Part shown: positions 14,492-23,815 of the stretch, piece after piece | How the letters are laid out: every line of letters begins with the position of its first letter | Numbering within the stretch: the first letter of the stretch is position 1 | Origin: CAYMLL01 sp964390645 | Lineage (GTDB): Bacteria; Planctomycetota; UBA8108 | Reading direction: 5' to 3' | Length of the DNA: 36,283 bases | Assembly: GCA_964390645.1 (NCBI GenBank) | Contig: CAYMLL010000033.1 | Span: 1-36,283, forward strand | Made by a program: the position numbers and the translations under genes | The notes under the pieces: model-generated | Databases searched by the model: none | What the model was told of the DNA's origin: nothing | Seen by the model: only the letters and a program-made list of their open reading frames with translations

Positions 14492-16465
14492 CTAGCCGCT
14501 GACCGTACCCCGCTGCTTCGCGTACCAGGCACGGATCCGGACGACCTGCGTCGCGCGCAGCGACTCCTTGGCGGTGGGGCTGAACGGAGGCGGAAAGTCC
14601 GCGAAGAAGGCCCTGAACGCCGTGTAGGCCGATTGGCGCACCGTGGCGCTCGAGCTCTCGAGGTCGTCGAGGAAGAGCGGGAGGGCGTCGTTCGCACGGC
14701 ACCTGACGAGCGCCCACATGATCGTCTGCTTCAGCGTCACGCTCTTGTTGGTGTTCTTGTAGTACGTGATCAGGTCCGGGATGTGCTTCCTGCTCACCTT
14801 CTCGCCGATCTCACGCACACGCTGCCACCGACGGTGCCACTTCAGGTAGCTCTCCCACTCGTCGTAGTCCGAGCCTGTGATGCCGACCAGGTACTGCTCG
14901 ATGACCCCGCGCACGGTCTTGTTGCGGATCGAGTCGCGCACGCGCGCCATGTCCGGAATCAGCTCGCCTTTCCACTCCGGCGGATAGCTCTCGACGATGT
15001 TCTTCAGAAAGCGGACCAGCTTCGCCGACGGTCGCAGACGGATGCTCCGCATCAACGATGGATAGTGGATCGTCGTGTCGAGCTCGGAAACGTAGACCCA
15101 CGAACGATCGTTCGGATCGTCGTTCGAGCTGCGGCCCGAGATCACGATGCGGCTCTGCGGGTTGCGCGTCAGCAGCGAGCTGGCACGGTTGAGAATCAGC
15201 AGAGCGAACGACGTCGACACGCGCGGCTCGTCCTTCTCGCCATGCGCGCTACCGCCGGGCCACATGCCGTCATCACGCTGCGTACGGACGAGGTTTCGAG
15301 CCAGCTCCTCGTACCAGTCGTGCGTACCGAAGAGCTTCACCTCGCCGAGGTCGCCGACCTTCTCGAGGCTGTACATGCCGTAGAAGCTGCTGTGCGGATT
15401 CCAGTGCCCCATCAGCCAGCCGTACCCGTCGTGGACGGCCTGGTTCAGCGCATTGCGCTGATTCACGGTGACACGACGGTCCAGATTCTGACGCGCGAGA
15501 ATCAGCGACGAGAGACCGGCGCAGGTCATGTTCCAGTTCGCGCCACCGCCATTCGTGTAATCGAAGCCGCGTCGAAAGACCTTGATGCCCTCGAACCCCA
15601 GCTCGGGACTCTCCGGGAGCCGCGGCGCAGTAACGACCGTACGGCCCTTCTTCCTGCCGCGCGACGCGCCCTTCTTCGCGTCAGCGCCTTCCCCCTCCTT
15701 CTCCTTCGTCGCACGGATTTTGACACCGCTGTTCCACTCCTCCTTGTCCGAGGGCTTCATCAGCGTGATGCGGTCCTTCGTCTCGGGGCCCTTCTTCTGC
15801 TGCCCACCGACAAACTGATCCATGATCTTGATCCATACATCCCGGGCGATCGGGACGTTGCGCTTGGCGCCGACGCCGAGAGCGAGCACCGCGAACTGCG
15901 TGTTCGAGTTGTCGAATCGCGCCGCCGGCGCGCCGTAGTTCCAGCCGCCGTGGTTTCCCTGCAGGCCGGCGAGCGTGGTGACCGCCGTCTTGAGGTTTCC
16001 ACGGTACTCCTTGCCGATGCGAGGATCGTCGCGGAACCGCTTGCGCAGCCTCGACGGCGCCAGCATCAGGAGATCCTGCTCGATCTGCGAGATCGCCGCA
16101 TCCAGCGCGAAGATGTAACACGCCAGCGTATAGGTCGGACGCTGGGTCGAGCCGCGCGGCACGCTCTTGTCGAGGTACCCGAGATTGCGACGGATCGTCG
16201 GGTGCTTGACGCTGACACCGGAGACGATCAGCGCGTAGGTCTCGAGCGCCACCTGACCGTGAGCGTGCTTGCCGACCTGCTGCCGGGTCACCTCGTCGAG
16301 GAGGTAGCCGATGCCGGCGTCGATGGCGTCACTGATCTCGTCGTCCTGCGTCTTCGGCGGCTCCTTCTTTTTCTCGTTACCGAGGACCGGCGCCGCAACC
16401 GTGCAGGCGACCAGCAAACCGCAACAGAGAACCGCCGGCCAACGAGACAGTTCGGTACGTATCAC
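14492..16465 (-). CDS. Secreted squalene-cyclase-like repeat protein
   Basis: This 657-residue protein has a signal peptide (hydrophobic 11-29). Gly/Trp-containing repeat units are typical of the alpha-alpha toroid of terpene cyclases and prenyltransferase beta subunits: LAGLQGNHGGWNYG near 165-178, GGANWNMTCAGLSSLILAR near 306-324, and LVRTQRDDGMWPGG near 391-404. The acid catalytic DXDD motif of squalene cyclases was not found. A cyclase reaction is therefore doubtful, and a binding or scaffold role is more likely. A basic Lys/Arg/Gly insert lies at about 252-275. From about 560 the sequence turns helical with a HEAT-like cadence (TLKQTIMWALVRCRANDALP). Planctomycetes carry many such exported proteins without known function. 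The gene is divergent from the importer operon and has its own promoter candidate. Confidence 0.75.
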   Translation of the reverse strand: MIRTELSRWPAVLCCGLLVACTVAAPVLGNEKKKEPPKTQDDEISDAIDAGIGYLLDEVTRQQVGKHAHGQVALETYALIVSGVSVKHPTIRRNLGYLDKSVPRGSTQRPTYTLACYIFALDAAISQIEQDLLMLAPSRLRKRFRDDPRIGKEYRGNLKTAVTTLAGLQGNHGGWNYGAPAARFDNSNTQFAVLALGVGAKRNVPIARDVWIKIMDQFVGGQQKKGPETKDRITLMKPSDKEEWNSGVKIRATKEKEGEGADAKKGASRGRKKGRTVVTAPRLPESPELGFEGIKVFRRGFDYTNGGGANWNMTCAGLSSLILARQNLDRRVTVNQRNALNQAVHDGYGWLMGHWNPHSSFYGMYSLEKVGDLGEVKLFGTHDWYEELARNLVRTQRDDGMWPGGSAHGEKDEPRVSTSFALLILNRASSLLTRNPQSRIVISGRSSNDDPNDRSWVYVSELDTTIHYPSLMRSIRLRPSAKLVRFLKNIVESYPPEWKGELIPDMARVRDSIRNKTVRGVIEQYLVGITGSDYDEWESYLKWHRRWQRVREIGEKVSRKHIPDLITYYKNTNKSVTLKQTIMWALVRCRANDALPLFLDDLESSSATVRQSAYTAFRAFFADFPPPFSPTAKESLRATQVVRIRAWYAKQRGTVSG

Positions 16466-16559
16466 TGGAATGCTCCCGCGCAGTGGGGTGAGACCGCCTT
16501 TCGTGCAACTCCTGCTGCACCCGGGACCTGGGAAGCCCGGCTTGCTTCATCGAGCCATC

Positions 16560-16587
16560 ATTGTAAAGTCGGCCGACCGCATGTCCA
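16560..16587 (-). promoter_or_regulatory. Promoter of the squalene-cyclase-like gene
   Basis: On the minus strand TGGACA (16582-16587) and TACAAT (16560-16565) are 16 bases apart, and each matches five of six consensus bases. The leader to ATG 16465 would be about 90 bases. The divergent importer promoter begins only 38 bases away. Confidence 0.65.
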
Positions 16588-16624
16588 GAATCGAAGTCCG
16601 CGCACGCACGGCCCCCGCCTCGCC

Positions 16625-16653
16625 TTGACCGCTATCGAACGCTCTCCTACAAT
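16625..16653 (+). promoter_or_regulatory. Promoter of the sugar importer operon
   Basis: TTGACC (16625-16630) and TACAAT (16648-16653) are separated by 17 bases, the optimum for a sigma-70-type promoter. Each hexamer has a single mismatch. It is the best promoter in the window. The transcript would start near 16660, 36 bases before ATG 16696. Confidence 0.75.
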
Positions 16654-16695
16654 GCCCCTCCCTCACGGCACTCACCCTCGATTGCGGAGCTACAC

Positions 16696-17727
16696 ATGGC
16701 GACACGGCGTGACGGGTCCCCGTCCCTGCGGGCTCTGCTTCTGCTGTTCGTTGCGGCGCCGGCCCCGGGGGGCGGCGGCGAGCGGCGGCCGGCCACCCGG
16801 AAGATCGTCGTCATCCCCAAGGGCACGACCCACGAGTTCTGGAAGATGATCCACGCCGGAGTCGAGAAGGCGGTGGCGGAGATCAACGCCTCCGGCGATC
16901 GCGACGTGCCGCTCGAGGCGGTGTGGAAGGGCCCGCTGAGGGAGGACGAGACGCAGGACCAGATCGAGATCGTCGAGATCTTCCTCAACCGCAACGTCCA
17001 GGGCATGGTGCTCGCACCGCTCGACCGCACCGCCCTGAAGAGCGCCGTCGCGCAGTGGAAGAAAGCGAGGCGTCCGGTCGTCATCATCGACAGCGGGCTC
17101 GACGGCGAGCCCGGCACCGACTTCGCGACCTACGTCGCGACGGACAACTACCGGGGTGGGGTGCTCGCCGCACAGCATCTCGGAAGCGCGCTCGGCAAGA
17201 AGGGCAAGGCGATCATCCTCAAGTACATGGTCGGCTCGGAGAGCACCGAGCAGCGCGAGAAGGGATTCCTCGCGACGCTCGCGAAGGAGTTCCCCGACGT
17301 CGAGCTGATCTCGTCGGATCAGTACGCCGGCGCGACCGAGCAGGAGGCCTTCGAGAAGTCCCAGAACATTCTCAATCGCTACAAGGATGAGGTCGAGGGG
17401 ATCTTCTGCCCGAACGAGTCGTCCGTTGCAGGAATGCTCGGTGCGCTCGAGAAGGCCGACATGGCAGGCAAGATCAAGTTCATCGGCTTCGACGCCAGCG
17501 AGAAGCTCGTGAAGGGACTGCGGGAAGGGAAGATCCACGGGCTCGTCCTGCAGAACCCGATCGGCATGGGCTACGAGGGTGTCAAGGCCTTGATGGCCGC
17601 GCTCGATGGCAAGGAGCTGCCCGAGTACGTCGACACGGGCGTGGTCGTGGCGACTCCCGACAACATGGGTCAGCCGAAGATGATGGAGCTCCATTCTCCG
17701 GATCTGTCGAGGTGGCTGAAGGAGTGA
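16696..17727 (+). CDS. Ribose-type sugar ABC transporter, substrate-binding protein
   Basis: This 343-residue periplasmic binding protein begins with a signal peptide (ALLLLFVAAPAPG, ending near residue 27). The mature part starts RKIVVIPKGTTHEFWKMIHAGVEKA, the hallmark first lobe of the RbsB/Peripla_BP_4 family (PF13407). Further family landmarks are GMVLAPLDRTALKSAV, VVIIDSGLD, ATDNYRGGVLAAQHL and IKFIGFDASEKLV. GGAG at 16685-16688 is the ribosome site. The gene is first in a three-gene operon with the ATPase and permease. The sugar is not readable, but the RbsD/FucU and epimerase genes at 1.9-3.2 kb suggest ribose, allose or a related sugar. The missing repressor and kinase genes argue for a system less standard than enterobacterial rbs. 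Confidence 0.9.
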   Translation: MATRRDGSPSLRALLLLFVAAPAPGGGGERRPATRKIVVIPKGTTHEFWKMIHAGVEKAVAEINASGDRDVPLEAVWKGPLREDETQDQIEIVEIFLNRNVQGMVLAPLDRTALKSAVAQWKKARRPVVIIDSGLDGEPGTDFATYVATDNYRGGVLAAQHLGSALGKKGKAIILKYMVGSESTEQREKGFLATLAKEFPDVELISSDQYAGATEQEAFEKSQNILNRYKDEVEGIFCPNESSVAGMLGALEKADMAGKIKFIGFDASEKLVKGLREGKIHGLVLQNPIGMGYEGVKALMAALDGKELPEYVDTGVVVATPDNMGQPKMMELHSPDLSRWLKE

Positions 17728-19231
17728 GTGAAGCGGCCACGCCTTCTCTTCTCGAGATGCGCGGCGTCGTCAAGCGCTTCGGTCCGACCGTCGCGCTGGG
17801 TGGGGTCGACCTCGAGGTCTCCCGCGGCGAGGTGCACGCGCTGATCGGCGAGAACGGCGCCGGCAAGAGCACGCTGATGAAGGTACTATCGGGCGCTCAC
17901 TCACCCGACGAGGGGGAGATCCGCATCGACGGAAAACCGTACGCGCCCGCGGGTCCGCTCGACGGTCGCGCCGCCGGAATCGGCATGATCTACCAGGAGC
18001 TCAACCTCGCGCCGGACCTCTCCGTCGAGGCGAACGTCCTTCTCGGCGTCGAGGACAGCAAGTGGGGCGTCGTACGCGGTCGCGAGCACCAGCGGCGCGT
18101 CAGAGAGACGCTCGAGCTTCTCGGACGCGCGGACATCCACCCGCAAACGATCGTCGGCGATCTGTCGATCGGTGCCCGGCAGCTCGTCGAGATCGCGCGA
18201 GCGTTGACGAGCGATGCACGCATTCTCGTCCTCGACGAGCCGACGAGCTCGCTGACTCTGAACGACACCAAGCGGCTCTTCGAGATCATCGATCGCCTCG
18301 CGAAGAGCGGCGTCGCGGTGATCTACATCAGCCACTTCCTCGAGGAGGTTTTCCGCGTCGCGGACCGCTACACGGTGCTGCGCAACGGCGAGACTGTCGG
18401 AAGCGGCAAGACCGTCGATATCACGACTGCTGGCATCATCGAGCTCATGGTCGGCCGCTCCCTGGCGGAGCTCTTTCCGTCCGTGCCGCACGAGCCAGGC
18501 GAGCCACTGCTGGCGATCGACCACCTGGGGGGGCACGGCCTCTCCCATCCCGTCTCGTTGACGCTCCACCGCGGCGAGATTCTCGGCGTCGCGGGGCTCG
18601 TCGGAGCCGGACGCACCGAGCTGCTGCGCGCCATCTACGGTCTCGATCCGGTCCTCGACGGCACGGTGACAATCCGTGGCGTCACGACTCGCCACCAGCG
18701 ACCGGACCGGAGAGTGAGACAGGGCCTCGGCTTCGTCAGCGAGAATCGCAAGGAGGAGGGACTCTCGCTGATCCGCTCGATCGCCGACAACGTCACGATG
18801 TCCGACACGCGATCCATCTCGAGATGGGGCTGGATCTCACCAGCCCGGCAGCACCGGCGCGTGCGTCAGTTCATCGAGAGAGTCAAGATCAAGTGCCTGC
18901 GGACGGGTCAGCCGGTCGAGGACCTCTCGGGCGGCAACCAGCAGAAGGTGGCGATCGCGCGACTGCTCCACCAGGAGGCCGACGTGCTGCTGCTCGACGA
19001 GCCGACGCGCGGCATCGACGTCGGCAGCAAGGCCGAGGTCTACCTGCTGATGAGCGAGCTGGCGGCCTCGGGCAAGGGCATCCTCTTCGTCAGCTCGTAC
19101 GTTCCCGAGCTGCTCGGCGTCTGCGATCGCATCGCGGTGCTGTCTCGCGGTGAGCTCGTCGCGCTGAAAGAGGCGAAGGACTGGTCGGAGCACGACATCT
19201 TGCTCGCCGCGACCGGGGGGGAGCAGGCCGC

Positions 19232-19235
<4 letters not shown>
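17724..19235 (+). CDS. Sugar ABC transporter, double-domain ATPase (RbsA type)
   Basis: This 503-residue cytoplasmic protein has two fused nucleotide-binding domains. NBD1 has Walker A GENGAGKST (42-50), a variant signature LSIGARQ (147-153) and Walker B ILVLDEPTSSL (from 167). NBD2 has a degenerate Walker A, GLVGAGRTE (291-299), with Arg in place of Lys, then LSGGNQQKVAIARLL (401-415) and VLLLDEPTRGID (421-432). This asymmetry is normal for RbsA/MglA-type ATPases. GTG 17724 overlaps the binding-protein stop as GTGA; GTG 17712 in the same frame is an alternative. The permease start overlaps this gene's stop (ATGA, 19232-19235). The order of binding protein, ATPase and permease and the tight overlaps show translational coupling. 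Confidence 0.92.
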
Positions 19236-20368
<1,133 letters not shown>

Positions 20369-20373
20369 CCGGA

Positions 20374-21276
20374 TCAACAGACGTCGCGAAAACCGAGCGT
20401 CTCCATCTCCGCCTGCATCGCCGCGTACTCGTCCTGCGCAAACCGCGCCAGCGGAGCGCGCACGGGACCGCAGTCGATGCCGACCATCTTCATCACCGAC
20501 TTCATCGCCCGGGGGCCGCCGTGGCGACGATAGACGGCGATGAGCCTGGCGCTGAGCAGCTGCAGGCGGCGAGCCTCCTCGAGGTCCCCCTTGCCGAACG
20601 CGTCGAAAATCCCCGTACCGAGCGGAGCGCAGAACGAGTAGGTGGTGCCGACCGCACCGACCGCGCCGCTGTCGAGCCCCGCCAGCAGCTGCTCGTCGGC
20701 ACCGTAGAGAATGTCGAACCTGCCGCCGTGGAGGTCGGCGCAGATGCGCGCGTCGAGGAGGTCGACGTCCGTGAACTTCAGCCCGGCGAGGTTCGGCACC
20801 CGATCGGCAGCCTGCGCGAGGAAATCGTACATCGGCAGCTGGACTCCGCTGAGAACCGGGATGTGGTAGTAGTAGAATGGCAGCTCGGACGCGGCTCCCG
20901 CGATCTCCGAGACGTAGTCGACCAGCTCGGCGACGGTTCGCGGCCGGAAGAAGTACGGCCCCATGGCGGCGAAGCCGTCCGCGCCCACGTCTCGAGCGTG
21001 CCGGGCGAGCTCCTGAGAGTCCCGCAGGCAGGTCCCGCCGACGTGGACGAGGACGGACAGGCGCGCCTGCGCGACCTCGACCCAGCGCTGGGCGACCTTC
21101 TTGCGCTCCTCGAGCGTCAACGACGGAAACTCGCCGGTCGTGCCGCAAGCAAAGACACCCGCGAGATCGTGTCCGACAAAGCGCTCTGCAAGCCGTTCGA
21201 TGACGGGAAGGTGGAGGCCGCCATCGTCGGTCATCGGCGTATGGGCGGCCGCGATCAGCCCGGTCGTTCGCTTCAC
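20374..21276 (-). CDS. DapA/NanA-type aldolase family protein
   Basis: This 300-residue Schiff-base (class I) lyase belongs to the dihydrodipicolinate synthase / N-acetylneuraminate lyase family (PF00701). GTTGEFPSLT (45-54) is the carboxylate-binding G-T/S-T-G-E loop, Y137 in FYYYHIP the general base, and K167 in GLKFTD the Schiff-base lysine. YHIPVLSGVQL resembles the NanA branch more than DapA. The start is GTG 21276, preceded by GAGGTGAT 3 bases upstream. The gene is third in a minus-strand unit (42 bases after the HIT-like gene) and converges on the importer operon. A role in cleaving a 2-keto-3-deoxy sugar acid is a reasonable guess, not shown by sequence. Confidence 0.87.
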   Translation of the reverse strand: MKRTTGLIAAAHTPMTDDGGLHLPVIERLAERFVGHDLAGVFACGTTGEFPSLTLEERKKVAQRWVEVAQARLSVLVHVGGTCLRDSQELARHARDVGADGFAAMGPYFFRPRTVAELVDYVSEIAGAASELPFYYYHIPVLSGVQLPMYDFLAQAADRVPNLAGLKFTDVDLLDARICADLHGGRFDILYGADEQLLAGLDSGAVGAVGTTYSFCAPLGTGIFDAFGKGDLEEARRLQLLSARLIAVYRRHGGPRAMKSVMKMVGIDCGPVRAPLARFAQDEYAAMQAEMETLGFRDVC

Positions 21277-21318
21277 GAAATCACCTCGATGCTCTCGGTC
21301 ACTCTGCTACTGCCTCGC

Positions 21319-22326
21319 TCACCACGCTCGCGTCGTCTCCTTCAGACGCCGCGTCGAGATCGTCTCGGCCTCCTCGGGGCGAGCCTCCATCCATTCGAAG
21401 AGTCGGCGCGTCGGCACGACGAAGTCACCGGACAGCTCCCAGCCGCCGAAACCGGTGTGGAGCTCCCCCACGTCGGCGATGCGAGCCGGCTTCGCCGGCG
21501 AGCGTGCGTAGAGCACGGCCCTCAGCACGTTGTCGTCGCGGAGCATGAGCTCGATGTTGTAGGCCGCGGACCGGGCGTGCACGCTCAGGAGCCGATCCCA
21601 GAGCAGCGCGGCGGCCTCGGGGATGGACTCGCGTGGAGCGTCTACCACGACATGTCGAGCGGGCCATCCGCCGAGACACCCGCAAGACACGCCGCCCCGT
21701 TTCGAGTCGACACGCAGCTCGCCGTCACGCAGCGCCGGCGGAGTCTCCTCGTCGAAGGGAAAGAGCTGGAAGTGCCAGTGGTTGATGCTCGAGCCGGCGC
21801 TCGAGCCGTCAGCGCCCCGGTTCGAGTTGAAGAAGACCCGCATCGACGGTCCGAGCATGACGACGAGAAGAAGCAGATCCTCGATCTCCTCGGGACCGTG
21901 GAGATGCTGCCGCAGGTGCTCGTCGATCGCGCCTTCCACCGGTCGCACGCCGAGAAAGTGCCGCGTGGTCACCGGAAAGCGGTTGCAGATCAGCCGGTGC
22001 TCGCGCCCGTCACGGCAGACGCGCACGATCTCACGCTCCTCGGCGACATCGTCCTCGTCGAAGGGGCAGGGACCATGGGGAACGAAGATCCCCTCCGACG
22101 GCCCGTCGACGATGTTCTGACTCCCGGGTCGAGCCGATCGTCCCGGGAGGTAGTGGAAACGATAAGGCCCGCGTCGAAGGGTGCGGACATCCTCGAGGCC
22201 GTACGCGACGAGACCCGTGTCGAGATCCCGTTCCCAGCTCGCGAACAGGAAGTCGGCCAGCGCGAGGGACGGCACTCCGTCCAGCGCCACCGATTGACGG
22301 CGCTCGACGAGGCCTCCTGCCCTCAC
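21319..22326 (-). CDS. GalT/Ap4A-phosphorylase-like nucleotidyltransferase (DUF4922-like)
   Basis: The 335-residue product is called from GTG 22326, which overlaps the stop of the preceding mini-gene as GTGA. The open frame continues to 22917 but is not coding there. GTG 22290 is an alternative start. SINHWHFQLFPFDEE (180-194) has the H-x-H-x-Q arrangement (H183, H185, Q187) of the galactose-1-phosphate uridylyltransferase and Ap4A phosphorylase branch of the HIT superfamily. NRFPVTTRHFLGVRP (115-129) matches the preceding strand-turn 'f.v...H.llvt' of Ap4A phosphorylase. The N-terminal IVDGPSEGIFVPHGPCPFDE may be a substrate loop. DUF4922 proteins in Bacteroidetes and planctomycetes share this plan. 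Likely action is phosphorolysis or transfer on a nucleoside-diphosphate compound in the cytoplasm; the substrate is unknown. Confidence 0.72.
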   Translation of the reverse strand: MRAGGLVERRQSVALDGVPSLALADFLFASWERDLDTGLVAYGLEDVRTLRRGPYRFHYLPGRSARPGSQNIVDGPSEGIFVPHGPCPFDEDDVAEEREIVRVCRDGREHRLICNRFPVTTRHFLGVRPVEGAIDEHLRQHLHGPEEIEDLLLLVVMLGPSMRVFFNSNRGADGSSAGSSINHWHFQLFPFDEETPPALRDGELRVDSKRGGVSCGCLGGWPARHVVVDAPRESIPEAAALLWDRLLSVHARSAAYNIELMLRDDNVLRAVLYARSPAKPARIADVGELHTGFGGWELSGDFVVPTRRLFEWMEARPEEAETISTRRLKETTRAW

Positions 22327-22403
22327 TTCTTCATGCGGCGTTTCTTGCGCGCTCTTCGCTTCTTCTGCCCGAGCTTGCGGCGCCCGCGGTGCTTCTTGCG
22401 CAT
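22323..22403 (-). CDS. AURKAIP1/COX24-type basic mini-protein (26 aa)
   Basis: This very short gene has strong signals. ATG 22403 is preceded by AGGAG (22411-22415) at 7 bases, and a TACAAT -10 lies at 22455-22460. The product starts MRKKHRGRRKLGQKKRRARK; in all, 18 of its 26 residues are Lys or Arg. It fits the short bacterial proteins with the AURKAIP1/COX24 C-terminal motif (PF08213) that planctomycetes and some other phyla encode. The mitochondrial relative is ribosomal protein mS38. A ribosome-associated role is therefore likely but inferred. The stop overlaps the next gene's GTG (GTGA), which implies coupled translation with the nucleotidyltransferase-like protein. Confidence 0.82.
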   Translation of the reverse strand: MRKKHRGRRKLGQKKRRARKKRRMKK

Positions 22404-22454
22404 CGACGCACTCCTGTCCGTCCGAAAGTGAGCCCATATCGTGGAAAGCCCCGG

Positions 22455-22460
22455 ATTGTA
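22455..22460 (-). promoter_or_regulatory. -10 element of the mini-protein unit
   Basis: TACAAT on the minus strand lies 51 bases before ATG 22403. The best -35 at 17 bases is TTCCCT (22478-22483), which matches at three positions. It probably drives the three-gene unit down to 20374. Confidence 0.5.
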
Positions 22461-22591
22461 GCGTCTCGCGTCGCGAAAGGGAAGATCCTGGAGGAAGGCA
22501 GTGGAGCGAACCTGCGTCGACGGCTTCACGCCGGCCCGAGAGGTTCCGGTATTGTCCCGCGTCCCGGCATCTCCCTGCCCTGATGGCGATC

Positions 22592-22640
22592 CGAGGCCGG
22601 GGAACCTGGACGCGGGGCTCGTCAGAGCTCCCCGGCCTCG
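22592..22640 (-). terminator. Long inverted repeat around the exonuclease stop codon
   Basis: CGAGGCCGGGGA (22592-22603) and TCCCCGGCCTCG (22629-22640) are exact 12-base reverse complements separated by 25 bases. The right arm is within the last codons of the exonuclease gene and the left arm is downstream of its stop (22622). It may terminate or stabilise that transcript. No T tract follows. Confidence 0.4.
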
Positions 22641-23611
22641 ATCCCGAGGCCGTGCAGATGCTCGACGAGAGCCTCGGTGACACCGTGGTATGCCAGAACG
22701 CGGCGAGCGCCGGTCTCCCGGATCGTGCGCAGGATATCGTCCCAGTCCGCGTGGTCGGAGAGCGCGAAGCCGCGCATGAAGCCCCGCTTGCGCGCGGAGG
22801 CAGCGTCCTGCATCCACCCGGAGGCAAACGCCGTCTCCACGTCACCGAATCGCTCCCACCACGAGCTCTGCACGAACTTCGGCGGCGCGATGACGAGCTC
22901 TCCCTCCAGGCGGACACCGCGCACCTTGCGGGGCAGCGCGATCGTCGGCAGGAGCTCCATCCCCGCCCGGCGGTAGCACGAGATCAACGGCTCGACCTCG
23001 ACGTGAACATGGGCCGGACGGTCGGTCCAGCGTGCCAGATCCGCGAGGATGCGCTGTGTCTTGCCGAGCGCGTAGGCGAACAGCACCGACACCTTGGCGC
23101 GACGACGGTTCTCCTCCCACCAGTCGAGGATCTCCCGAACGGTGTCCTCACCCGGCCGCCAGCGAAAGCACGGCCTGGCGAAGGTCGACTCGGTGACGAA
23201 CGCGTCACACGGCACGACCTCGAAGGGCTCGCAGCTCGGATCCGGATCACGCTTGTAGTCGCCCGACACGACCCAGACCTCACCCGCGTGCTCGACGCGG
23301 ACCTGCGCCGACCCGAGAACGTGGCCCGCAGGGTGGAAGGAGACGTCGACATCGCCGAGCCGCACCGGCACGCCGAAGTCGACGCCGCAGACGCGATGCT
23401 GGCGGCCGATGCGGTGATGGACGAGCTCGACACCCGAGCGCGCGGTGATGTACTCGCCGCTGCCACGCCGCAGGTGATCCATGTGACCGTGTGTGATGAC
23501 GGCCCGATCGACGGCGCGGCGCGGATCGATGTGGAAGCCCCCTCGCGGGCAGAAGACACCTGCGTCGGTCCTCCTGAGCAGCGGAGTTCGCGGAGCTTCG
23601 CTCACGGTCAC
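22622..23611 (-). CDS. MBL-fold exonuclease, DNA-ligase-associated type
   Basis: This 329-residue metallo-beta-lactamase-fold protein has DAGVFCPRGGFHIDPRRAVD (16-35) leading into VITHGHMDH (38-46), the metal-binding H41-x-H43-x-D45-H46. AGHVLGS (H97) and SGDYK (D118) follow. This N-terminal sequence is close to that of TIGR04122, the putative exonuclease usually encoded with an ATP-dependent DNA ligase and an Lhr-like helicase in bacterial repair operons. Neither partner is next to it here. A role in nucleic-acid repair or processing in the cytoplasm is inferred from family. The start is GTG 23611 (or GTG 23605); the frame back to 23719 is open but does not match the family start. Divergent from the C39-like lipoprotein gene. 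Confidence 0.82.
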   Translation of the reverse strand: MTVSEAPRTPLLRRTDAGVFCPRGGFHIDPRRAVDRAVITHGHMDHLRRGSGEYITARSGVELVHHRIGRQHRVCGVDFGVPVRLGDVDVSFHPAGHVLGSAQVRVEHAGEVWVVSGDYKRDPDPSCEPFEVVPCDAFVTESTFARPCFRWRPGEDTVREILDWWEENRRRAKVSVLFAYALGKTQRILADLARWTDRPAHVHVEVEPLISCYRRAGMELLPTIALPRKVRGVRLEGELVIAPPKFVQSSWWERFGDVETAFASGWMQDAASARKRGFMRGFALSDHADWDDILRTIRETGARRVLAYHGVTEALVEHLHGLGIEAGEL

Positions 23612-23680
23612 GAACCGTTCAGGCGCGAGAAGACGAGAAGAACGGGCATTGCGAGGTGGAGAACCCTGGCCATGAAGAAA

Positions 23681-23699
23681 GCGCAGAGCGATTCTGCGC
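23681..23699. repeat. Inverted repeat between divergent genes
   Basis: GCGCAGA (23681-23687) and TCTGCGC (23693-23699) flank GCGAT. The site sits in the region between the exonuclease and the C39-like lipoprotein genes and could be an operator half-site pair or a hairpin in the exonuclease leader. Confidence 0.4.
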
Positions 23700-23815
23700 C
23701 GAGGAGCTGCCGCCGCCAAGCCAAAAGAGGTCCGCTCCGGCCGCCACCCCCGAGCGATCCGGGCAATCGCCGGGTCATCCGGTTATCCTGCGCGCGGCCA
23801 GGAGGGCTTCCGCAC

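Noticed and set aside
22583..23815. The upstream extension of the C39-like lipoprotein frame
   Set aside because: It is antisense to the MBL exonuclease, and AGGAGG plus a lipoprotein signal fix the start at 23816.
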